A DNA stretch of 64,000 nt. Source: Acanthosepion esculentum (lineage: Eukaryota > Mollusca > Cephalopoda > Sepiida > Sepiidae). A program made the position numbers and the translations under genes. Below the pieces are notes generated by a model. The model worked only from the letters and a program-made list of their open reading frames with translations, ran no database searches and was not told the origin of the DNA. How positions within the stretch are numbered: position 1 is the stretch's first letter; each line of letters begins with the position of its first letter. The stretch covers positions 903,501 to 967,500 of the forward strand of contig CAXIWW010000817.1 of NCBI GenBank assembly GCA_964036315.1, in the 5' to 3' direction. Shown one piece after another: positions 11,460 to 24,111 of this stretch.

Positions 11460-14400
11460 TCTTTGCACTTTTGCTATCAACTGGTGTTGTTCGCAAGTTT
11501 TTATATAAACATGTATATTTATACTTTCAGGTGTTTTTATATAGTGGGGGGTGTCTATTTGCTCAGAGCTGGGGCCCTTTGTGATCAGAAGCCTTGCTGT
11601 CAGATGTAGTTTATAGTCATACCTAGGACTAGTTGGCACTGTCGTGCTGTTGGCACTTTTGCTATCAGCTGTTGGCACTTTTGCTATCAGCTGTTGGCAC
11701 TTTTGTTATCAGCTGTTGGCACTTTTGCTATCAGCTGTTGGCACTTTTGCTATCAGCTGTTGGCACTTTTGCTATCAGCTGTGGTGCTGTTGGGACTTTT
11801 GCTATCAACTGGTGTTGTTCGCAAGTTTTTATATAAACATGTATTTTTATACATTCATAGTGTTTTTTTTTAGTGGGGGGTCACTATTTGCTCATAGCTG
11901 GGACCCTTTGTGATCAGAAGCCTTGCTGTCTGATGTAGTTTGTAGACATACCTAGGACTAGTTGGCACTCTGGTGCTGTTGGCACATTTGCTCTCAGCTG
12001 TTGGCACTTTTGCTATCAGCTGTTGGCACTTTTGCTATCAGCTGTTGGCACATTTGTTATCAGCTGTGGTGCTGTTGGCACTTTTGCTATCAACTGTTGT
12101 TGTTCGCAAGTTTTTATATAAACATGTATTTTTATACTTTCATAGAGTTTTTTTTTTAGTGGGGGTTAACTATTTGCTCATAGCTGGGACCTTTTGTTAT
12201 CAGAAGCCTTACTGTCAGATGTAGTTTATAATCATACCTAGGACTAGTTGGCACTGTGGTGCTGTTGGCACTTTTTCTATCAGCTGTTGGCACTTTTGCT
12301 ATCAGCTGTTGGCACTTTTGGTATCAGCTGTTTGCACGTTTGCTATCAGAGTTTGGCACTTTTGCTATCAGCTGTGGTGCTGTTGGCACTTTTGCTATCA
12401 ACTGGTGTTGTTCGCAAGTTTTTATATAAACATGTATTTTAATACTTTCATAGTGGTTTTTTTTTTAGTGGGGGGTCACTATTTGCTCATACCTGGGACC
12501 CGTTGTGATCAGAAGCCTTGCTGTCAGATGTTGTTTATAGTCATACCAAGGACTAGTTGGCTCTGCGGTGCTGTTGGCACTTTTGCTATCAGCTGTTGGC
12601 ACTTTTGCTACCAGCTGTTTGCACTTTTGCTATCAGCTGCTGGCACTTTTGCTATCAGTTCTGGTGCTTTTGGCACTTTTGCTATCAACTGGTTTTCTTC
12701 GCAAGTTTTTATATAAACATGTATTTTTCTACTTTCATAGTGTGTTTTTTTTTAGTGGGGCGTCACTATTTGCTCATAGCTGGGAGCCTTTTTGATCAGA
12801 AGCCTTGCTGTCAGATGTAGTTTATATTCATACCTAGGACTAGTTGGCACTGTGGTGCTGTTGGCACTGTTGCTATCAGCTGTTTGCACTTTTGCTATCA
12901 GCTGTTGGCACTTTTGCTATCAGCTGTTGGCACTTTTGCTATCAGCTCTGGTGCTGTTGGCACTTTTGCTATCAGCTGCTGGCACTTTTGCTATCAGCTG
13001 TGGTGCACTTTGCACTTTTGCTATCAACTGGTGTTGTTCGCAAGTTTTTATATAAACATGTATATTTATACTTTCAGGTGTATTTATATAGTGGGGGGTG
13101 TCTATTTGCTCAGAGCTGGGACCCTTTGTGATCAGAAGCCTTGCTGTCAGATGTAGTTTATAGTCATACCTAGGACTAGTTGGCACTGTCGTGCTGTTGG
13201 CACTTTTGCTATCAGCTGTTGGCACTTTTGCTATCAGCTGTTGGCACTTTTGCTATCAGCTGTTGGCACTTTTGCTATCAGCTGTTGGCACTTTTGTTAT
13301 CAGCTGTTGGCACTTTTGCTATCAGCTGTTGGCACTTTTGCTATCAGCTGTTGGCACTTTTGCTATCAGCTGTGGTGCTGTTGGGACTTTTGCTATCAAC
13401 TGGTGTTGTTCGCAAGTTTTTATATAAACATGTATTTTTATACATTCATAGTGTTTTTTTTTAGTGGGGGGTCACTATTTGCTCATAGCTGGGACCCTTT
13501 GTGATCAGAAGCCTTGCTGTCTGATGTAGTTTGTAGACATACCTAGGACTAGTTGGCACTCTGGTGCTGTTGGCACATTTGCTCTCAGCTGTTGGCACTT
13601 TTGCTATCAGCTGTTGGCACTTTTGCTATCAGCTGTTGGCACATTTGTTATCAGCTGTGGTGCTGTTGGCACTTTTGCTATCAACTGTTGTTGTTCGCAA
13701 GTTTTTATATAAACATGTATTTTTATACTTTCATAGAGTTTTTTTTTTAGTGGGGGTTAACTATTTGCTCATAGCTGGGACCCTTTGTTATCAGAAGCCT
13801 TACTGTCAGATGTAGTTTATAATCATACCTAGGACTAGTTGGCACTGTGGTGCTGTTGGCACTTTTTCTATCAGCTGTTGGCACTTTTGCTATCAGCTGT
13901 TGGCACTTTTGGTATCAGCTGTTTGCACGTTTGCTATCAGAGTTTGGCACTTTTGCTATCAGCTGTGGTGCTGTTGGCACTTTTGCTATCAACTGGTGTT
14001 GTTCGCAAGTTTTTATATAAACATGTATTTTAATACTTTCATAGTGGTTTTTTTTTTAGTGGGGGGTCACTATTTGCTCATACCTGGGACCCGATGTGAT
14101 CAGAAGCCTTGTTGTCAGATGTTGTTTATAGTCATACCAAGGACTAGTTGGCTCTGCGGTGCTGTTGGCACATTTGCTATCAGCTGTTGGCACTTTTGCT
14201 ACCAGCTGTTTGCACTTTTGCTATCAGCTGCTGGCACTTTTGCTATCAGCTCTGGTGCTTTTGGCACTTTTGCTATCAACTGGTTTTCTTCGCAAGTTTT
14301 TATATAAACATGTATTTTTCTACTTTCATAGTGTGTTTTTTTTTAGTGGGGCGTCACTATTTGCTCATAGCTGGGAGCCTTTTTGATCAGAAGCCTTGCT

Positions 14401-14515
14401 GTCAGATGTAGTTTATATTCATACCTAGGACTAGTTGGCACTGTGGTGCTGTTGGCACTGTTGCTATCAGCTGTTTGCACTTTTGCTATCAGCTGTTGGC
14501 ACTTTTGCTATCAGC
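11460..14515 (+). repeat. Higher-order tandem repeat, 1,591-bp period
   Basis: Two adjacent copies are spaced 1,591 bp apart: 11,962/13,553, 12,248/13,839, 12,557/14,148 and 12,792/14,383. Shared oddities include TTTGCTCTCAG, CATAGAGTTTT, ACCAAGGACTAG and TTTTCTTCGCAAG. The second copy gained about two 22-bp units near 13,240 relative to the first, which explains a shorter local offset of about 1,547 bp. Only a handful of substitutions separate the copies. They diverge after about 14,515, where the second copy runs into a different 22-mer run. Confidence 0.9.
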
Positions 14516-16021
14516 TGTTGGCACTTTTGCTATCAGCTGTTGGCACATTTGTTATCATCTGTTGGCACTTTTGCTATCAGCTGTTGGCACTTTTGCTATC
14601 AGCTGTTGGCACTTTTGCTATCAGTTTTTGGCACTTTTGGTATAAGCTGTTGGCACTTTTGGTATCAGCTGTTGGCACTTTTGCTATCAGCTGTGGTGCT
14701 GTTGGCACTTTTGCTATCAAGTGGTGTTGTTCGCAAGTTTTTATATAAACATGTATATTTATACTTTCATAGTGTTTTTTTAGTGGGGGGTCACTATTTG
14801 CTCATATCTGGGACCCTTTGTGATTAGTAGCCCTGCTGTCAGATATAGTTTATAGTCATACCTAGGACTAGTTGGCACTGTGGTGCTGTTGGCACATTTG
14901 CTATCAGCTGTTGGCATTTTGCTATCAGCTGTTGGCACTTTTGCTATCAGCTGTTGGCACTTTTGCTATCAGCTGTAGTGCTGTTGGCACTTTTGCTATC
15001 AACTGGTGTTGTCCGGAAGTTTTTATATAAACATGTATTTTTATACTTTCATAGTGTTTTTTTTTTAGTGGGTTGTCACTATTTGCTCAAAGCAGGGACC
15101 CTTAGTGATCAGAAGCCTTGCTGTCAGATGTAGTTTATAATCATACCTTGGACTAGTTGGCACTGTGTTGCTGTTGGCACTTTTGCTATCAGCTGTTGGC
15201 ACTTTTGCTATCAGCTGTTGGCAGTTTTGCTATCAGCTGTTGGCACTTTTGCTATAAGCTGTGGTGCTGTTGGCACTTTTGCTATCAACTGGTGTTGTTC
15301 GCAAGTTTTTATATAAACATGTATTTTTATACTTTCATAGTGTTTTTTTTTTAGGGGGGGTCACTATTTGCTCATAGCTGGGACCCTTTGTGATCAGAAG
15401 CCTTGCTGTCAGATGTAGTTTATAGTCATACCTAAAAGTAGTTGGCACTATGGTGCTGTTGGCACTTTTGCTATCAGCTGGTGGCACTTTTACTATCAGC
15501 TCTTGGCATTTTGCTATCAGCTTTTGGCACTTTTGGTATCAGCAGTTGGCACTTTTGCTATCAGCTGTTGGCACTTTTACTATCAGCTGTGGTGCTGTTG
15601 GCACTTTTGCAATCAACTTGTGTTGTTCGCAAGTTTTTATATAAACATGTATTTTTATACTTTCATAGTGTTTTTTTAGTGGGGGGTCACTATTTGCTCA
15701 TAGCTGGGACCCTTTGTGATCAGAAGCCTTGCTGTCAGATGTAGTTTATATTCATACCTAGAACTAGTTGGCACTGTGGTGCTGCTGGCACTTTTGCTAT
15801 CAGTTGTTGGCACTTTTGCTATCAGCTGTTGGCACTTTTGCTATCAGCTGTTGGCACTTTTGCTATCAACTGGTGTTTTCGCAAGTTTTTATATAAACAT
15901 GTATATTTATACTTTCATAGTGTTATTTTTTAGAAAGGGGTCACTATTTGCTCATAGCTGGGACCCTTTGTGATCAGAAGCCTTGCTGTCAGATGTAGTT
16001 TATAGTCATACCTAGGAATAG

Positions 16022-17775
16022 TTGGCACTGTGGTGCTGTTGGCACTTCTTCTATCAGCTGTTGGCACTTTTGCTATCAGCTGTTGGCACTTTTGCTATCA
16101 GCTGTTGGCACTTTTGCTATCAGCTGTGGTGCTGTTGGCACTTTTGCTATCAACTGCTGTTGTTCGCAAGTTTTTATATAAACATGTATTTTTATACTTT
16201 CATAGTGTTTTTTTTTTTAGTGGGGTGTCACTATTTGCTCATAGCTTTGACCCTTTGTTTTCAGAGGCCTTGCTGTCAGATGTAATTTATAGTCATACCT
16301 AGGACTAGTTGGCACTGTGGTGCTGTTGGCACTTTTGCTATCAGTTGTTGGCACTTTTGCTATCAGCTGTGGTGCTGTTGGCACTTTTGCTATCAACTGG
16401 TGTTGTTCGCAAGTTTTTATATAAACATTTATTTATATACTCTCATAGTGTTTTTTTTTAGTGGGGGGTCACTATTTGCTCATAGCTGGGAACGTTTGTG
16501 ATCAGAAGCTTTGCTGTCAGATTTACTTTATAGTCATACCTAAGACTAGTTGGCACTCTGGTGCTGTTGGCACTTTTGCTATCAGCTGTTGGCACTTTTG
16601 CTATCAGCTGTTGGCACTTTTGCTATCAGCTGATGGCACTTTTGCTATCAGCTTTTGGCACTTTTGGTTTCAGCTGTTGGCACTTTTCCTATAAGCTGTT
16701 GGCACTTTTGCTATCAACTGTTGACAGGTTTGCTATCAGCTGTTGGCACTTTTGCTACCATCTGTTTGCACTTTTGCTATCAGCTGTGCTGCTGTTGGCA
16801 CTTTTGCTATCAACTGGTGTTGTTCGCAAGTTTTTATATAAACATGTATTTTTATACATTCATAGTGTTTTTTTTTTTAGTGGAGGTCACTATTTGATCA
16901 TAGTTGGGACCTTTTGTGATCAGAAGCCTTGCTGTCAGATGTAGTTTATAATCATACATAGGTCTAGTTGGCAATGTGGTGCTGTTGGCACTTTTGCTAT
17001 CAGCTGTTGGCACTTTTGCTATCAGCTGGTGGCACTTTTGCTATCAGCTGTGGTGCTGTTGGCACTTTTGCTATCAACTGGTGTTGTCCGGAAGTTTTTA
17101 TATAAACATGTATTTTTATACTTTCATAGTGTTTTTTTTTTAGTGGGTTGTCACTATTTGCTCATAGCAGGGACCCTTTGTGATCAGAAGCCTTGCTGTC
17201 AGATGTAGTTTATAATCATACCTAGGACTAGTTGGCACTGTGTTGCTGTTGGCACTTCTTCTATCAGCTGTTGGCACTTTTGCTATCAGCTGTTGGCACT
17301 TTTGCTATCAGCTGTTGGCACTTTTGCTATCAGCTGTGGTGCTGTTGGCACTTTTGCTATCAACTGGTGTTGTTCGCAAGTTTTTATATAAACATGTATT
17401 TTTATACTTTCATAGTGTTTTTTTTTTTAGTGGGGTGTCACTATTTGCTCATAGCTTTGACCCTTTGTTTTCAGAGGCCTTGCTGTCAGATGTAATTTAT
17501 AGTCATACCTAGGACTAGTTGGCACTGTGGTGCTGTTGGCACTTTTGCTATCAGTTGTTGGCACTTTTGCTATCAGCTGTGGTGCTGTTGGCACTTTTGC
17601 TATCAACTGGTGTTGTTTGCAAGTTTTTATATAAACATTTATTTATATACTCTCATAGTGTTTTTTTTTAGTGGGGGGTCACGATTTGCTCATAGCTGGG
17701 AACCTTTGTGATCAGAAGCTTTGCTGTCAGATTTACTTTATATTCATACCTAAGACTAGTTGGCACTCTGGTGCT
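16022..17775 (+). repeat. Higher-order repeat, 1,210-bp period
   Basis: The stretch 16,022-16,560 is repeated at 17,232-17,770 with a 1,210-bp offset. Shared marks are GGCACTTCTTCTATC, CATAGCTTTGACCC with TTTTCAGAGGCC, and ACATTTATTTATATACTCTC. The part just before the second copy (17,080-17,230) instead matches 15,005-15,160, with GTTGTCCGGAAG and GTGGGTTGTCAC. The block is therefore a mosaic of two earlier segments and not a clean tandem duplication. Confidence 0.82.
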
Positions 17776-18278
17776 GTTGGCACTTTTGCTATCAGCTGTT
17801 GGCACTTTTGCTAACAGCTGTTGGCAGTTTTTCTATCAGCTTTTGGCACTTTTGGTATCAGCTGTTGGCACTTTTGCTATCAGTTGTTTGATGTTTTGCT
17901 ATCAGCTGTTGGAACTTTTGCAATCAGCTGTTGGCACTTTGGTATAATCTGTTGGCACTTTTGCTATCAGCTGTTGGCACTTTTGCTATCAGCTGTTGGC
18001 ACTTTTGCTATCAGCTGTTGGCACTTTTGCTATCAGCTGTTGGCACTTTTGCTATCAGCTGTTGGCACTTTTGCTATCAGCTGTGGTGCTGTTGACACTT
18101 TTGCTATCAACTGGTGTTGTTCGCACGTTTTTATATAAACATGTATTTTTATACTTTCATAGTGTTTTTTTTTTAGTGTGGGGTCACTATTTGCTCATAG
18201 CTGGGACCCTTTGTGATCAGAAGACTTGCTGTCAGATGTAGTTTAAATCATACCTAGGACTAGTTGGCACTGTGGAGC

Positions 18279-19110
18279 TGTTGGCACTTTTGCTATCAGC
18301 TGTTGGCACATTTGCTATCAGTTGTTGGCATTTTGCTATCAGCTGTGGTGCTGTTGGCACTTTTGCTATCAGCTGTTGGCACATTTGCTATCAGCTGTTG
18401 GCATTTTTCCTATCAGCTGTTGGCACTTTTGCTATCAGCTGTTGGCACTTTTGCTATCAGCTGTTGGCACTTTTGCTATCAGCTTTTGGCACTTTTGCTA
18501 TCAGCTTTTGGCACTTTTGCTATCAGCTGTTGGAACTTTTGCTATCAGCTGTTGGCACTTTCGATATCAGCAGTTGGCAATTTTGCTATCAGCTGTTTGC
18601 ACTTTTGCTATCAGCTGTTGGTACTTTTGCTATCAACTGGTGTTGTTCGCAAGTTTTTCTATAAACATGTATTTTTATACTTTCATAGTGTTTTTTTTTT
18701 TAGTGGGGGTCACTATTTGCTCATAGCTGGGACCCTTTGTGATCAGAAGCCTTGCTATCAGATGTAGTTTATAGTCATACCTAGGTCTAGTTGGAACTGT
18801 GGTGCTGTTGGCACTTTTGCTATCAGCTGTTGGCACTTTTGCTATCAGCTGTTGGCACTTTTGCTATCAGCTGTTGGCACTTTTGCTATCAGCTGTGGTG
18901 CTGTTGGCACTTTTGCTATCAGCTGTTGGCACTTTTGCTATCACCTGTTGGTACTTTTGCTATCAGCTGTTGGCATTTTGCTATCAGCTGTTGGCACTTT
19001 TGCTATCAGCTTTTGGCACTTTTGTTATCAGCTGTTGGCACTTTTGCTATCAGCTGTTGGCACTTTTGCTATCAGCTGTGGTGCTGTTGGCAATTTTGCT
19101 ATCAACTGGT
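18279..19110 (+). repeat. Two adjacent cassettes with long 22-bp runs
   Basis: Two consecutive cassettes carry long runs, about 18,279-18,638 and 18,803-19,105, each interrupted by extra CTGTGGTG linker copies (near 18,345, 18,893 and 19,075). The internal linkers show that neighbouring runs have fused or that the linker itself was copied within a run. The core between them begins near 18,640 and is ordinary. Confidence 0.8.
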
Positions 19111-20003
19111 GTTGTTCGCAAGTTTTTATATAAATATGTATTTTTATACTTTCATAGTGTTTTTTTTTCAGTGGGGGTCACTATTTGCTCATAGCTGGGA
19201 CCCTTTGTGATCAGAAGCCTTGCTGAAAGATGTAGTTTATAGTCATACCTAGGACTAGTTGGCAATGTGGTGCTGTGTGCACTTTTGCTATCTGCTGTTG
19301 GCACTTTTGCTATCAGCTGTCGGCACTTTTGCTATCAGCTGTGGTGCTGTTGGCACTTTTGCTATCAACTGGTGTTGTTCGCAAGTTTTTATATAAGCAT
19401 GTATTTTTATACTTTCATAGTGTTTTTTTTTTAGTGGGGGTCACTATTTGCTCATAGCTGGGACCCTTTGTGATCAGAAGACTTGCTCTCAGATGTAGTT
19501 TATAGACATACCTAGGACTAGTTGGCACTGTGGTGCTGTTGACACTTTTGCTATCAGCTGTTGGCACTTTGGCTATCAGCTGTTGTCACTTTTGCTATCA
19601 GCTGTTGGCACTTTTGCTATCAGTTGATGGCACTTTTGCTATCAGCTTTTGGCACTTTTGGTATCAGCTGTTGTCACTTTTGCTATCAGCTGTTGTCACT
19701 TTTTCTATCAGCTGTGGTGCTGTTGGCACATTTGCTATCAGTTGTTGGCGCTTTTGCTATCACCTGTTGGCACTTTTGCTATCAGCTGTTGGCACTTTTG
19801 CTATCAGCTGTCGTGCTGTTGGCACTTTTGCTATCAACTGGTGTTGTTCGCAAGTTTTTATATAAACATGTATTTTTATACATTCATAGTGTTTTTTTTA
19901 GTGGGGGGTCACTATTTGCTCATAGCTGGGACCCTTTGTGATCAGAAGCCTTGCTGTCAGATGTAGTTTATAGTCATACCTAGGACTAGTTGGCAATGCG
20001 GTG

Positions 20004-20503
20004 CTGTTGGCACTTTTGCTATCAGATGTTGGCACTTTTGCTATCAGCTGTTGGAACTTTTGCTATCAGCTGTTTGCACTTTTGGTATCAGCTGTTGGCA
20101 CTTTTGCTTTCAGCTTTTGGCCCTTTTTGTATCATCTGTTTTTACTTTTGCTATCAGCTGTTGGCACTTTTGCTATCAGCTTTTGGCACATTTGCTATCA
20201 GCTTTTGGCACTTTTTGTATTATCTGTTGGCACTTTTGCTATCAGCTGTTGGCAATTTTGCTATCAGCTGTTGGCACTTTTGGTATCATCTGTTGGCACT
20301 TTTGCTATCAGCTGTTGGCACTTTTGCTATCAGCTTTTGGCACTTTTGGTATCAGCTGTTGGCACTTTTGCTATCAGCTGTTGGCACTTTTGCTATCAGC
20401 TGTGGTGCTGTTGGCACGTTTGCTATCAGCTGTTGGCACTTTTGCTATCAGCTGTTGGCACTTTTGCTATCAGCTGTGGTGCTGTTGGCACTTTTGCTAT
20501 CAA
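20004..20503 (+). repeat. Expanded 22-bp run next to orientation switch 2
   Basis: About 18 units, an internal CTGTGGTG linker at about 20,400, three more units and a second linker precede the terminal unit. This is the last plus-oriented run before the array inverts. The core that should follow stops within its TATA element at about 20,530. Confidence 0.9.
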
Positions 20504-20511
20504 CTGGTGTT

Positions 20512-20549
20512 GTTCGCAAGTTTTTATATTTTTGCGAACTTTTGCGAAC
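20512..20549. other. Orientation switch 2: inverted-repeat centre
   Basis: The plus-strand core runs through GTTCGCAA (20,512-20,519) into TTTTTATATT. It is then followed by the inverted arm TTGCGAAC at 20,532-20,539 and a second TTGCGAAC at 20,542-20,549. The arms are perfect over 8 bp with a 12-bp spacer, and pairing continues outward for long distances because both sides are satellite in opposite orientation. The right arm lacks the 8-bp linker present on the left. A 10-bp direct duplication (TTTTGCGAAC twice) is not seen in other cores. Confidence 0.9.
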
Positions 20550-22524
20550 CACACCTGTTGATAGCAAAAGTGCCAACAGCTGATAGCAAAAGTGCCAACA
20601 ACTGATAGCAAAAGTGCCAACAGCACCGCAGTGCCAACTAGTCCTAGGTATGACTATAAACTACATCTGACAGCAAGGCTTCTGATCACAAAGGGTCCCA
20701 GCTATGAGCAAATAGTGACCCCCACTAAAAAAAAAACACACTATGAAAGTATAAAAATACATGTTTATATAAAAACTTGCGAACAACACCAGTTGATAGC
20801 AAAAGTTCCAACAGCACCACAGCTGATAACAAAAGTGCCAACAGCTGATAGCAAAAGTGCCAACAGCTGATAGCAAAAGTGCCAACTGCTGATAGCAAAA
20901 GTGCCAAGAGCTGATAGCAAAAGTGCCAACAGCTGATAGCAAAAGTGCCAACAGCTGATAGCAAAAGTGCCAACAGCACCACAGTTCCAACTAGTCCTAG
21001 GTATGACTATAAACTACATCTGACAGCAAGGCTTCTGATCACAAAGGGTCCCAGCTATGACCAAATAGTGACACCCCACTAAAAAAAAACACTATGAATG
21101 TATAAAAATACATGTTTATATAAAAACTTGCGAACTACACCAGTTGATAGCAAAAGTGCCAACAGCTGATAGCAAAAGTGCCAACAGATGATAGCAAACG
21201 TGCCAACAGCTGATAGCAAAAGTGCCAACAGATGATAGCAAAAGTGCCAACAGCTGATAGCAAAAGTGACAAAAGCTGATAGCAAAAGTGCCAACAGCTG
21301 ATAGCAAAAGTGCCAACAGCTTATAGCAAAAGTGCCAACAGCTGATAGCAAAAGTGACAACAGCACAACAGTGCCAACTAGTCCTAGGTATGACTATAAA
21401 CTACATCCGACAGCAAGGCTTCTGATCACAAAGGGTCCCAGCTATGAGCAAAGAGTGACCCCCCACTAAAAAAAAAACTCTATGAATGTATAAAAATACA
21501 TGTTTATATAAAAACGTGCGAACAACACCAGTTGATAACAAAAGTGCCAACAGCACCACAGCTGATAGCAAAAGTGCCAACAGCTGATAGCAAAAGTGCC
21601 AACAGCTGATACCAAAAGTGCCAAAAGATGATAGCAAAATTGCCAACAGCGTATAGCAAAAGTGCCAACAGCTGATAGCAAAAGTGCCAACAGCTGATAC
21701 CAAAAGTGCCAAAAGCTGATATCAAAAGTGCACACAGCTGATAGCTAAAGTGCCAACAGCTGATAGCAAAAGTGCAAACAGCTGATAGCAAAAGTGCCAA
21801 CAGCTGATACCAAAAGTGCCAACAGCTGATAGCAAAAGTGCCAACAGCTGATAGCAAAAGTTCCAACAGCACCACAGTGCCCACTAGTCCTAGGTATGAC
21901 TATAAACTACATCTGACAGCAAGGCTTCTGATCACAAAGGTTCCCAGCTATGAGAAAATAGTGACCCCCCACTAAAAAAAAACTCTGTGAAAGTATAAAA
22001 ATAGATGTTTATATAAAAACTTGCGAACAACACCAGTTGATAGCAAAAGTGCCAACAGCACCACAGCTGATAACAAAAGTGCCAACAGCTGATAGCAAAG
22101 TGCCAACAGCTGATAGCAAAAGTGCCAACAGCTGATAGCAAAAGTGCCAACAGCACCACACCTGATAGCAAAAGTGCCAACAGCTGATAGCAAAAGTGCC
22201 AACAGCTGATAGCAAAAGTGCCAACAGCTGATAGCAAATGTGCCAACAGCTGATACCAAAAGTGCCAAAATCTGATAGCAAAATTGCCAACATCTGATAG
22301 CAAAAGTGCCAACAGCTGATAGCAAAAGAGCCAACAGCTGATACCAAAAGTGCCAACAGCACCACAGTGCCAACTAGTCCTAGGTATGAATATAAACTAC
22401 ATCTGACAGCAAGTCTTCTGATCACAAAGGGTCCCAGCTATGAGCAAATAGTGACCCCCCACTAAAAAAAAACACTATGAAAGTATAAAAATACATATTT
22501 ATATAAAAACTTGCGAACAACACC

Positions 22525-23085
22525 AGTTGATAGCGAAAGTGCCAACAGCTGATAGCAAAAGTGCCAACAACTGATAGCAAAAGTGGCAACAGCTGATACC
22601 AAATGTGCCGAAAGCTGATAGCAAAAGTGCCAACTGCTAATAGCAAAAGTGCCAACAGCTGATAGCAAATGTGCCAACAGCTGATAGCAAAAGTGCCAAC
22701 AGATTATACCAAAGGTGCCAACAGCTGATAGCAAAAGTGCCAACAGCTGATAGCAAATGTGCCAACAGCTGATAGCAAAAGTGCCAACAGATTATACCAA
22801 AGGTGCCAACAGCTGATAGCAAAAGTGCCAACAGCTGATAGCAAAAGTGCCAAAAGCTGATAGCAAATGCTCCAACAGCTGATAGCAAAAGTGCCAACAG
22901 CTGATAGCAAAAGTGCCAACAGCACCACAGCTGATAGCAAAAGTGCCAACAGCTGATAGCAAAAGTGCCAACAGCTGATACCAAAAGTGCCAAAATCTGA
23001 TAGCAAAATTGCCAACATCTGATAGCAAAAGTGCCAACAGCTGATAGCAAAAGAGCCAACAGCTGATACCAAAATGCCAACAGCA
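22525..23085 (-). repeat. Expanded 22-bp run, also copied at 24.5-24.9 kb
   Basis: About 18 units precede an internal linker at about 22,921, and about 7 follow. The ordered variants TGATACCAAATGTGCCGAAAG, AACTGCTAATAG and AGATTATACCAAAGG near 22,590-22,800 recur in the same order about 1,889 bp further on (24,480-24,700). This 0.4-kb piece is therefore a segmental duplication within the minus block. Confidence 0.85.
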
Positions 23086-24111
23086 CCACAGTGCCAACTA
23101 GTCCTAGGTATGAATATAAACTACATCTGACAGCAAGTCTTCTGATCACAAAGGGTCCCAGCTATGAGCAAATAGTGACCCCCCACTAAAAAAAAACACT
23201 ATGAAAGTATAAAAATACATATTTATATAAAAACTTGCGAACAACACCAGTTGATAGCAAAAGTGCCAACAGCACCACAGCTGATAGCAAAAGTGCCAAC
23301 AGCTGATAACAAAAGTGCCAACAGCTGATAGCAAAAGTGCCAACAGCTGATAGCAAAAGTGCCAACAGCACCACAGCTGATAGCAAAAGTGCCAACAGCT
23401 GATAGCAAAAGAGCCGACAGCTGATAGCAAAACTGCCAACAGATGATACGAAAAGTGCCAACAGCTGATAGCAAAAGTGCCAACAGCTGATAGCAAATGT
23501 GCCAACAGCTGATACCAAAGTGCCAACAGCTGATAGCAAAAGTGCCAACAGCTGATTGCAAATGTGCCAAACGCTGATAGCAAAAGTGCCAACAGCTGAT
23601 AGCATAAGTGACAAAAGCTGATAGCAAAAGTGCCAACAGCTGATAGAAAAATTTCCAACAGCTGAGAGCAAAAGTGCCAACAGAACAACAGTGCCAACTA
23701 GTCCTAGGTATGACTATAAACTACATCTGACAGCAAGGTTTCTGATCACAAAGGGTTCCAGCTATGAGCAAATAGTGACCCCCCACTAAAAAAAAAACAC
23801 TATAAATGTATAAAAATACATGTTTATATAAAAACTTGCGACCAACACCAGTTGATAGCAAATGTGCCAAAAGCACCACAGCTGATAGCAAAAGTGCCAA
23901 CGGCTGATAGCAAAAGTGCCAACAGCTGATAGCAAAAGTGCCAACATCACCACAGTGCCAACTAGTCCTAGGTATGACTATAAACTACATCTGACATCAA
24001 GGCTTCTGATCACAAAGGGTCCCAGCTATGAACAAATAGTTACCGCCCATTAAAAAAAAAACACTATGAAAATATAAAAATACATGTTTATATAAAAACT
24101 TGCGAACAACA

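Larger units (their letters stand above)
994..20530 (+). repeat. Satellite array block B (plus orientation)
   Basis: By eye I count about 61 cassettes, each carrying the core landmark TTCGCAAG, for example near 1,139, 1,459, 2,014, 3,850, 7,185, 12,110 and 20,514. The number of 22-bp units per cassette ranges from one or two (many between 6 and 11 kb) to about 24 (3.3-3.8 kb). Recent tandem duplications with 2,154-, 1,591- and 1,210-bp periods sit inside it and are listed separately. The T tract varies from about 7 to 12 and the following G tract from about 4 to 7. I see no gene or non-satellite insertion in the block. Confidence 0.95.

Noticed and set aside
994..20530. Dozens of overlapping open frames of 60-230 codons on the plus strand of the array
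   Set aside because: They arise because the 22-bp unit has no stop in any plus-strand frame. All three frames give the same repeat peptide, there is no consistent start or end, and the frames run through unit indels without constraint.
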